From a virus: 22,929 nt of DNA. The stretch is taken from IMG/VR virus record IMGVR_UViG_3300010297_000090, positions 1 through 22,929 of that record; one strand, 5' to 3'. Position 1 is the stretch's first letter. Every line of letters begins with the position of its first letter. This document shows positions 1-5,158 of this stretch, in pieces. The notes under the pieces are model-generated. The model was not told the DNA's origin. It was given only the letters and a program-made list of their open reading frames with translations, and made no database searches. A program made the translations under genes and the position numbers.

Positions 1-157
1 GTTTCTTATAGCGCGGCGCGGCGTTGCGGTTGATGGGGGTCCGTATAAAAATCGATAACTACCCTAACCTACACTGTATGTCTTTTTCGACCTTTCTATC
101 GCTTTAATATAAAAAATTTTTCCGAATAAAAAATGCTACAAGACCCATTTTTATAAA
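1..157. other. Left edge, no supported gene
   Basis: I see no gene here that I can support. The first 45 or so bases are strikingly GC-rich (GCGCGGCGCGGCG at 11-23) compared with the AT-rich remainder. Frame 2 is open from the window edge to a TAA at 56-58 and could be the last 18 codons of a gene entering from the left, but the peptide is too short to recognise. A 24-codon ORF at 33-107 has no ribosome binding site or recognisable product. The rest is AT-rich, with a TATAAAAAA-type run near 108-116 that could be a promoter element or chance. Confidence 0.5.
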
Positions 158-307
158 ATGAAATATAAGAAATCTCGAAGTCCTTATTGGAATTTCTGGA
201 AGGTTATTTTTGCAGGGTGGTTAATACGATATCCTCGGCAGTGCTTTAGATTTTTTGGAGGTACTATCGGATTCTTAATTGTCTTGATATATAATGCATT
301 GAGATAA
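158..307 (+). CDS. Small single-pass membrane protein (49 aa), function unknown
   Basis: This short gene encodes 49 residues. The N-terminal part is basic (MKYKKSRSPYW) and rich in Trp and aromatic residues. Residues about 33-46 (FFGGTIGFLIVLIY) form a hydrophobic segment long enough for one short membrane span, so the product is probably an inner-membrane peptide with its positive end in the cytoplasm. No Shine-Dalgarno sequence is visible; the ATG follows a TATAAA-like run. The next gene starts 19 bases after the stop. Marine T4-like phages carry many such small membrane peptides of unknown role. Calling it a gene is inferred from the coding character, the membrane segment and its tight fit in a same-strand cluster; I cannot assign a function. 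A role in lysis or membrane remodelling is only a possibility. Confidence 0.65.
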   Translation: MKYKKSRSPYWNFWKVIFAGWLIRYPRQCFRFFGGTIGFLIVLIYNALR

Positions 308-326
308 AAAATTCCGGAAAAAATTT

Positions 327-665
327 ATGCCTACAGAAGTTCGCCCATGGGGAGTATTTGAAACACTATTAGATGAGATTGATTATAAAGTAAAACGAAT
401 CATTATTTCTCCAAACCACTCAATATCTCTCCAATATCACTTCCATAGGGAAGAATATTGGACAGTTGTTGAGGGTGATGGAGAATTAACTTTAGAAGAT
501 ACTGTGAAAAATGTAGAAGTTGGTAGCACAATTTTTATAGGAAAAAAAGAAACACATCGTCTCAAAGCGGGTAAAAATGGAATCTCAATAATTGAAGTTC
601 AACTTGGTATATGTGATGAAGAAGATATTGTGCGTTTAGAAGATAACTATGGGAGAATAGAGTAA
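327..665 (+). CDS. Cupin-fold mannose-6-phosphate isomerase-like protein
   Basis: This is a 112-aa single-domain cupin resembling the C-terminal isomerase domain of bifunctional ManC/type II phosphomannose isomerases, which interconvert mannose-6-phosphate and fructose-6-phosphate. Visible family marks are RPWG at residues 6-9, SLQYHFHREEYW at 34-45 with metal ligands H38, H40 and a Glu at 42/43, the partner histidine H77 in ETHRL, and the C-terminal IEVQLG (89-94), EEDIVR and YGR motifs. The metal-binding set looks complete. The full ManC is far longer and carries a nucleotidyltransferase domain, which is absent here, so this is a stand-alone cupin. Its stop overlaps the next start (TAATG), suggesting coupled translation. 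The nearby glycosyltransferase-like gene fits a sugar role. Fold and family are well supported; the actual substrate is inferred, and another sugar-phosphate isomerase or epimerase is possible. Confidence 0.88.
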   Translation: MPTEVRPWGVFETLLDEIDYKVKRIIISPNHSISLQYHFHREEYWTVVEGDGELTLEDTVKNVEVGSTIFIGKKETHRLKAGKNGISIIEVQLGICDEEDIVRLEDNYGRIE

Positions 666-856
666 TGGAAAAGATTTATCACATATATGCAAAGGACCGC
701 TGCATATTTCACTCGATCAAAGAAGATGATTTTGAAGTAACTTGGAAAACCTTAAATAACATGATTGATCTTATAAACACAGACTATAAAATTTCTGATT
801 TATCTTATGAGGAACTTATGGTGAACCGGAATGTCTCTCTGGATAGTTCCTATTGA
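665..856 (+). CDS. Conserved hypothetical small protein (63 aa)
   Basis: The 63-aa product is acidic, with no signal peptide or membrane segment. Its ATG shares a base with the stop of the cupin gene (TAATG), and GGGAG at 651-655 inside that gene is a well-spaced ribosome binding site, so this start is secure. The pattern IYxKxxCI near residues 7-14, followed by an acidic patch, a TWKTL segment and a C-terminal DLSYEEL, resembles small proteins I recall from marine T4-like phages, none with a known function. The 48-aa gene at 1744 shares a looser version of the same pattern. The -35 box of a promoter for the next gene overlaps its last codons. Function unknown. Confidence 0.85.
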   Translation: MEKIYHIYAKDRCIFHSIKEDDFEVTWKTLNNMIDLINTDYKISDLSYEELMVNRNVSLDSSY

Positions 857-881
857 CAATGCATATATATACTGTTAAAAT
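853..881 (+). promoter_or_regulatory. Sigma70-type promoter before the glycosyltransferase-like gene
   Basis: A consensus -35 hexamer TTGACA (853-858) is followed, after exactly 17 bases, by TAAAAT (876-881), one mismatch from the TATAAT -10 box. The spacer includes a TATATATA run. It lies 22 bases before the ATG at 904, so a transcript would start near 888 with a short leader. It resembles host-sigma (early/middle) promoters rather than the T4-type late octamers ahead of gp25 and gp8. The TGA stop of the preceding gene lies within the -35 box. Activity is inferred from sequence only. Confidence 0.7.
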
Positions 882-903
882 GAACTGAAGGATTTTTTTT
901 CTT

Positions 904-1737
904 ATGGCAAAAGGATTTACTGTTAAAGCAGCAGCACCAAAACCCAGTGAAGTTGACTGGGATTATGATGCAATTAAACAAAGAATGAAAGGCAAGAGTA
1001 TTGTATTTTGCCTTCCTGGCCGCGGATGCTCTTTTACTTTCCTTAAAGCATTTGTTCAACTTTGTTTTGATCTAGTGCAAAATGGAATGAGCATTCAAAT
1101 TTCTCAAGACTATTCATCAATGGTAAACTTTGCACGATGCAAATGTCTTGGTGCAAATGTTCTAAGAGGACCTAAACAAATTCCCTGGGATGGAAAACTA
1201 AATTATGACTATCAACTCTGGATTGATAGTGATATTGTATTCAATACAGAAAAATTCTGGCAACTCTGTGATCTTGCTTTCCCCGAAGAAGCAATTGTTG
1301 AAGAAACAATTGAACTGGAAGATGGAACCACTCAAACCAACTATGCAGTTGATGAATCAAAGCAAAGAAGCGTCGTTGCTGGTTGGTATGCTACAGAAGA
1401 TGGACGTACAACCTCTGTAGCTCACTGGTTGGAAGAAGATGACTTCCGTAAGAATGGTGGAGTTATGAATCACGAAACCGTAGAATCGATCAGTAAGCGT
1501 CGTAAACCGTTTACTGTTGATTACACCGGATTTGGATGGGTTCTAATCAAGAAAGGAGTATTTGAAAACCTCGAATATCCTTGGTTTGCTCCTAAAATGC
1601 AAGTCTTTGAATCTGGAAACGTTCAAGATATGTGCGGCGAAGACGTATCATTCTGTCTTGATGCAAAAGAAGAAGGATTTGATATCTGGTGCGATCCACG
1701 TATTCGAGTTGGTCACGAAAAAACTCGTGTAATTTAA
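904..1737 (+). CDS. Glycosyltransferase-like protein, GT-A type
   Basis: This 277-aa protein has the marks of a nucleotide-sugar-dependent GT-A glycosyltransferase: a conserved SSMVNFARC segment near residues 66-74, then YDYQLWIDSDIVF with the DxD-type metal and nucleotide-sugar motif at D108-S109-D110, and a C-terminal half with YTGFGWVLIKKGVFE, the EDVSF motif at 246-250 (a typical catalytic-base region) and a late GH at 270-271. It has no signal peptide or membrane helix, so it should act in the infected cytoplasm. The sugar donor and acceptor cannot be read from sequence; virion proteins, modified DNA bases or host glycans are all possible. The start at 904 is supported by GAAGGA at 887-892, although the 11-base gap across a T-run is long. 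It has its own promoter-like sequence and is visibly less AT-rich than the tail genes. Some related phage proteins are annotated only as hypothetical. Confidence 0.72.
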   Translation: MAKGFTVKAAAPKPSEVDWDYDAIKQRMKGKSIVFCLPGRGCSFTFLKAFVQLCFDLVQNGMSIQISQDYSSMVNFARCKCLGANVLRGPKQIPWDGKLNYDYQLWIDSDIVFNTEKFWQLCDLAFPEEAIVEETIELEDGTTQTNYAVDESKQRSVVAGWYATEDGRTTSVAHWLEEDDFRKNGGVMNHETVESISKRRKPFTVDYTGFGWVLIKKGVFENLEYPWFAPKMQVFESGNVQDMCGEDVSFCLDAKEEGFDIWCDPRIRVGHEKTRVI

Positions 1738-1743
1738 TCTTAA

Positions 1744-1890
1744 ATGAAGTTTAATATCTTATATAAAGGTCGTAAGATATACCAGAACCTCACCCATGAA
1801 GAATGTGCTGAGGTTCTTGACGAAATTTCATTTAAATACTATAATGATGAAGAATTTGATATTACATTACTTGAACTGGAGGAAATCTAA
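1744..1890 (+). CDS. Small acidic hypothetical protein (48 aa)
   Basis: The gene encodes 48 residues beginning MKFNILYKGRKIYQNLTHEE and ending in an acidic LLELEEI. No membrane segment or known motif is present. It starts six bases after the stop of the glycosyltransferase-like gene, and its own stop overlaps the next ATG (TAATG), so it is probably cotranscribed and translationally coupled. Residues 5-20 and the C-terminus resemble, position by position, parts of the 63-aa protein encoded at 665-856 (shared I, K, R, I pattern and a closing L-x-x-EE), suggesting a common family. No clear ribosome binding site is seen before the ATG. Function unknown. Confidence 0.72.
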   Translation: MKFNILYKGRKIYQNLTHEECAEVLDEISFKYYNDEEFDITLLELEEI

Positions 1891-2021
1891 TGGCATTAAA
1901 TAAAACCGTTTTCGAAAAAGGACCTCCGAAAAAGACAAGGCAAGGTCGTTCTTCACGAACACTTCTTTCTGCAACTGCCCGTAATGGTCCAAAAAAGAAG
2001 TATAGAGGTCAAGGTAAATAA
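1890..2021 (+). CDS. Small basic protein (43 aa), conserved in marine T4-like phages
   Basis: The 43-aa product is strongly basic, with KGPPKKTRQGRSSRT in the middle and KKKYRGQGK at the end, and no predicted hydrophobic segment. The composition suggests nucleic-acid or ribosome binding, but no known domain is visible. Its ATG overlaps the previous stop (TAATG), and GGAGG at 1878-1882, inside the upstream gene and 7 bases from the ATG, is the best Shine-Dalgarno in this cluster. The stop at 2019-2021 lies just before a strong terminator, making this the last gene of the block. From memory, near-identical small proteins recur in marine T4-like cyanophages; that recollection is unchecked. Function unknown. 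Confidence 0.82.
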   Translation: MALNKTVFEKGPPKKTRQGRSSRTLLSATARNGPKKKYRGQGK

Positions 2022-2026
2022 TTTAT

Positions 2027-2060
2027 AGAGTGCTTAAATAGAAATAAGCACTCTTTTTTT
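2027..2060 (+). terminator. Rho-independent terminator
   Basis: A perfect 10-bp stem (AGAGTGCTTA at 2027-2036 pairing with TAAGCACTCT at 2045-2054) with an 8-base loop leads into seven consecutive T (2054-2060). It begins five bases after the stop of the small basic gene and should end that transcript. The T-run ends on the base immediately before the ATG at 2061, so the terminator occupies the whole upstream region of the next gene. Confidence 0.93.
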
Positions 2061-2531
2061 ATGTCTTCAGAAAAAGAACTTTATATATTAAACTGGATAG
2101 AAGAAGTTTCCAAATCGAGAAAAGAATTAAATGGATTTTCTATATGTCCTTTTGCAAAAAAATCAAAATTTAAAATTATAGAGTGTTCTGTAGAAGATAT
2201 TGCACCAATTGAAGGATACCAAGTTGTTATTTTCATAGTAGAAGATTATTTTGATTTGGATGCTATTCTACTTTGGGTTGAATTTTACAATTCAAAATAT
2301 AAAAAATGGAAATTTTTTGAAGATTGTTCAAATTATGCTACATATATTAATGGTATTAAAACAAATAACGGAAAATATAATCTTATTTTGTCCCAACCAA
2401 CTGATGAATTGAAAAAATTTAGAGAAAATCTAGCAAAAACTTCATATTATAGCATGTGGGATAAAGAATATTTGAAAGAAATTCTAGAAGATGACTACAA
2501 TATAATAAAAAACGGGATAGCAACCCCGTAA
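2061..2531 (+). CDS. Hypothetical protein (156 aa) with an ICPFAKK motif
   Basis: I cannot assign a function. The 156-aa protein is rich in aromatic and charged residues and has no signal peptide or clear membrane helix. Residues 24-34 read NGFSICPFAKK, with C29 the conspicuous cysteine; a similar CPFAK motif occurs near the start of the DUF1415 family, but the rest does not convincingly match. A hydrophobic VVIFIV stretch near 55-60 looks like a buried beta strand. The start is odd: ATG comes directly after the terminator T-run with no Shine-Dalgarno, and the next in-frame Met is far downstream near the C-terminus. It must be translated from read-through message, from a leaderless transcript, or through U-rich leader recognition. 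Composition is AT-rich like the tail genes. Confidence 0.82.
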   Translation: MSSEKELYILNWIEEVSKSRKELNGFSICPFAKKSKFKIIECSVEDIAPIEGYQVVIFIVEDYFDLDAILLWVEFYNSKYKKWKFFEDCSNYATYINGIKTNNGKYNLILSQPTDELKKFRENLAKTSYYSMWDKEYLKEILEDDYNIIKNGIATP

Positions 2532-2537
2532 AAAGTT

Positions 2538-2557
2538 CTGATTTTAATAATCAGGAG
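2538..2557 (+). promoter_or_regulatory. Ribosome binding site partly inside a small hairpin
   Basis: The good Shine-Dalgarno AGGAG (2553-2557), 6 bases before the ATG at 2564, begins inside the right arm of a 6-bp hairpin: CTGATT (2538-2543), loop TTAAT, AATCAG (2549-2554). The stem would hide the first two bases of the site and could modestly slow initiation. A second short hairpin (ACGGG/CCCGT, 2512-2529) lies just upstream without a T-run, so it is not a terminator for this strand. Confidence 0.4.
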
Positions 2558-2563
2558 CTAAAA

Positions 2564-2821
2564 ATGACCAAAAAAGTAGACAAAGATCAAAATTTTATGA
2601 AAAATGAGTGGGGAACTCAATATTTGTCAAGTGAATATGGTTGGGATAATCAAATCTCCAAGCAAAAAATGCTTAGGGAAATTTCGAATGATGATTTAAC
2701 ACCAAAAAAGCATGATTTTTACCATCAAAATGAAATTCATGAGAAAATTCGTAATGATGACGATTATGATGATTGGGAGTATGGCACAGAACCTCTCTAC
2801 GAATATAAAAAACTAAGATAA
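2564..2821 (+). CDS. Hypothetical acidic, charged protein (85 aa)
   Basis: The 85-aa product is hydrophilic and unusually rich in Asp, Glu, Lys and Asn, with an acidic cluster (RNDDDYDDWEYG) near residues 63-74 and no hydrophobic segment, so it is probably soluble and perhaps partly disordered. It has no motif I recognise. AGGAG at 2553-2557 fixes the start. It is the last gene before the baseplate block, and its TAA stop (2819-2821) is embedded in the late promoter of gp25. It could be a small structural or assembly protein because of this location, but nothing in the sequence proves that. Confidence 0.8.
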   Translation: MTKKVDKDQNFMKNEWGTQYLSSEYGWDNQISKQKMLREISNDDLTPKKHDFYHQNEIHEKIRNDDDYDDWEYGTEPLYEYKKLR

Positions 2822-2824
2822 ATA
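2817..2824 (+). promoter_or_regulatory. T4-type late promoter ahead of gp25
   Basis: GATAAATA at 2817-2824 matches seven of eight positions of the T4 late promoter octamer TATAAATA, recognised in T4 by gp55 (late sigma) with the gp45 sliding clamp. It lies 20 bases before the gp25 ATG and contains the stop codon of the upstream gene. A transcript starting roughly 5-7 bases downstream would have a leader of about 15 bases with no Shine-Dalgarno. The second copy before gp8 strengthens the call. Confidence 0.72.
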
Positions 2825-2844
2825 ATACAGTTTTTACACATTTT

Positions 2845-3246
2845 ATGCCTTTAGAGCGAGTCAGTAAAGGTTTTAAAGACCTAAGTATGACTTTTCAAGT
2901 CAATCCACTAAAATATGACTTAATTTCACTTAATAACGAAAGTGCAATTGCTCGCTCTATTCGCAATTTAGTACTTACGTATCCCGGAGAAAGATTTTTT
3001 GATGAAGATCTGGGATCTAGAGTAAGTCGATCTCTTTTTGAAAATATTGATGAAATAACAGCATCAATAGTTAAAGATGAAATTGAAAATACTATTCGAA
3101 ATTATGAACCAAGAGTAGATCTTATTGAAGTAAGAGTTTTTCCAAATTATAGTGAGGATGAGTTTAATGTAACTATAATTTACAATATAGTAGGGATTGA
3201 TGTTTTGCCCCAACAATTATCATTTGCACTTCAGCCAACAAGATAA
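2845..3246 (+). CDS. 25: Baseplate wedge subunit gp25
   Basis: This is the gp25-like (GPW/gp25 family) lysozyme-related fold protein that links baseplate wedges to the sheath and helps start sheath polymerisation. The length (133 aa) matches T4 gp25 (132 aa). Residues 46-66 (YPGERFFDEDLGSRVSRSLFE) and the conserved EPR core at E88-P89-R90 in NYEPRVDL are family hallmarks; the C-terminal half is the usual beta-strand pattern. The start has no Shine-Dalgarno but sits just downstream of a late promoter. The stop is directly followed by the gp6 start (TAAATG). In T4, genes 25 and 6 are separated; in marine T4-like phages they are adjacent, as here. Confidence 0.96.
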   Translation: MPLERVSKGFKDLSMTFQVNPLKYDLISLNNESAIARSIRNLVLTYPGERFFDEDLGSRVSRSLFENIDEITASIVKDEIENTIRNYEPRVDLIEVRVFPNYSEDEFNVTIIYNIVGIDVLPQQLSFALQPTR

Positions 3247-5154
3247 ATGGCATTAGTTAATTTTACAAATTTAGACTTCGATCAAATAAAAAGTTCTCTT
3301 CGTGAATACTTGAGAGCGAATTCAAATTTTACTGACTATGATTTTGCAGGATCAAATCTTTCATATATAATAGATCTTTTAGCATATAATACATATATTT
3401 CCTCATACAATGCTAATATGATTAGCAATGAGGTTTTTATTGATAGTGCTACTTTAAGAGAAAATGTAGTTTCTCTTGCGAGAAATATTGGATATGTTCC
3501 ACATTCTCGTTCTGCAGCAAAGGCAAATATATCTTTTTTTGTTGATACAACAGGATTTTCCACTAATCCAATTATACTAACGCTTAAAAATGGGGTACTT
3601 TGTACCACAAATACTACTTTTGGAAATCAAAGTTATTCTTTTATTATTCCGCAAGATATATCAACTCCAGTTGTAAATGGAATTGCACTATTTGAAAATA
3701 TAGACATTTATGAGGGAACATTTGTAACTAATAACTTTACGGTTGATGCGAATAACACTAATCAAAAATTTATTTTAAATAATGCAAATATTGATGTAGA
3801 TTCTATCAGAGTTTTTGTGAGAAATACACAATCAAGTACTGTAAAAAATACCTATAATCTTGCAAAAAATTTATTTGAAATTGATTCAGAATCTAAAGTT
3901 TTCTTTATACAGGAAATAGAAGATCAAAGATATGAGTTAATTTTTGGCGATGGGGTATTTGGAAAAAAACTAGAAAACTTAAATTATATCGAAGTTTCTT
4001 ATAATGTTACGAATGGAGAAAATGGAAATGGAATATCCTCATTTAATTTTAGCGGACGTATCATAGATGATCTTAACCGCGTTATAACCTCTGGAATATC
4101 CCTTATTACTACCAATTCTCCTTCGCAAAATGGTAGAGAAATAGAGTCGGTTGAATCCATTAAAAAATATGCACCTAGAAAATATGCATCACAAAACCGT
4201 GCCGTTACAGCAACAGATTATGAAACTATTGTACCAAAGATATATCCAGAAACAGAATCAGTATCTGTTTTTGGGGGAGAGGACTTAAACCCACCAAAAT
4301 ATGGAAGAGTTTTTATAAGCATTAAACCAATCAATGGTCCATTTGTTTCAAATCAAGTCAAAGAAAATATTAAAAGAGATTTAAGAAAATATTCTGTTGC
4401 TGGAATAGTTCCGGAAATTATAGATTTGAAATATCTTTACTTGGAAACAGATACTACAGCATATTATAATTCAAACACAACTTTAGATCCAAATTTTCTT
4501 AAAGATAAAATATTTAATAATATTAAAAATTACTCCAACTCTAAAGAATTAAATAAATATGGAGCAAGATTCAAGTATAGCAAGTATTTAAAAATAATTG
4601 ATGATTCTGATTCTTCTATTACATCAAATATTACTAAAGTTCAAATGAGACGTGACTTGGGAGTTCTATTAAATTCTTTTGCCGATTATGAAATTTGTTT
4701 TGGTAATGAATTTTACATAAAAAATTTAAATGGGTATAATGTAAAATCATCGGGGTTTAATATATCTGGATTAACTGATACTTTATACATTGGAGATATT
4801 CCAAGTTCTGATGGAATTAATGGTAATATTTTCTTTTTCAAGTTAGTAAATTCTCAACCAATAATTGCAAAAAGAAATGCTGGACAAATAAATTACTTAA
4901 AAGGTGAAATAAAATTATATCCGGTAAATATAAGTTCTACTAATAAAGTATTATTTGAGCAACCAATAATTGAAATTTCTGCTATCCCCAAATCAAATGA
5001 TGTAATCGGATTGCAGGATTTATATTTACAACTAGATATTAGTAGTATTAAATTAAATATGCTTTCGGATGTAATTTCTTCTGGTTCAGATGTATCTGGA
5101 TCTTCTTATAAATTTACATCAAGTTATATTAACGGAGACCTTGTAAGAATATAA
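3247..5154 (+). CDS. 6: Baseplate wedge protein gp6 (baseplate J-like)
   Basis: The 635-aa product is the T4 gp6 homologue (T4 gp6: 660 aa), which forms dimers that build the continuous inner ring of the baseplate and hold the wedges together. The N-terminal region (residues about 4-93) carries the typical pattern with LSYIIDLLAYNTYISSYNAN and LARNIGYVPHSRSAAKA. A baseplate-J core is seen around residues 225-370, including IFGDGVFGKKL and KKYAPRKYASQNRAVTATDY (306 onward), followed by KYGRVFISIKP. The C-terminal third is less conserved. The ATG begins on the base after the gp25 stop, with no separate Shine-Dalgarno, so translation is probably coupled. The giant gene follows 4 bases after the stop. 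Confidence 0.95.
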   Translation: MALVNFTNLDFDQIKSSLREYLRANSNFTDYDFAGSNLSYIIDLLAYNTYISSYNANMISNEVFIDSATLRENVVSLARNIGYVPHSRSAAKANISFFVDTTGFSTNPIILTLKNGVLCTTNTTFGNQSYSFIIPQDISTPVVNGIALFENIDIYEGTFVTNNFTVDANNTNQKFILNNANIDVDSIRVFVRNTQSSTVKNTYNLAKNLFEIDSESKVFFIQEIEDQRYELIFGDGVFGKKLENLNYIEVSYNVTNGENGNGISSFNFSGRIIDDLNRVITSGISLITTNSPSQNGREIESVESIKKYAPRKYASQNRAVTATDYETIVPKIYPETESVSVFGGEDLNPPKYGRVFISIKPINGPFVSNQVKENIKRDLRKYSVAGIVPEIIDLKYLYLETDTTAYYNSNTTLDPNFLKDKIFNNIKNYSNSKELNKYGARFKYSKYLKIIDDSDSSITSNITKVQMRRDLGVLLNSFADYEICFGNEFYIKNLNGYNVKSSGFNISGLTDTLYIGDIPSSDGINGNIFFFKLVNSQPIIAKRNAGQINYLKGEIKLYPVNISSTNKVLFEQPIIEISAIPKSNDVIGLQDLYLQLDISSIKLNMLSDVISSGSDVSGSSYKFTSSYINGDLVRI

Positions 5155-5158
5155 TAAA

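Noticed and set aside
33-107. 24-codon ORF at the left edge
   Set aside because: It lacks a ribosome binding site, has no recognisable features, and its GC-rich start looks like part of another element.
312-319. TTCCGGAA palindrome before the cupin gene
   Set aside because: It is only 8 bp, without repeat partners, and easily arises by chance.
850-1059. Minus-strand 69-codon ORF
   Set aside because: It overlaps the start of the glycosyltransferase-like gene and the promoter, has no ribosome binding site, and every supported gene is on the plus strand.
1205-1420. Plus-strand 71-codon ORF
   Set aside because: It is an out-of-frame shadow wholly inside the glycosyltransferase-like gene, whose motifs fix the real frame.
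2512-2529. ACGGG/CCCGT hairpin as a terminator for the 156-aa gene
   Set aside because: The stem is only 5 bp and is followed by A-rich sequence, not a T-run, on the plus strand; no minus-strand gene needs it.
3336-3608. Minus-strand 90-codon ORF
   Set aside because: It lies opposite the conserved N-terminal part of gp6 and shows no recognisable product.
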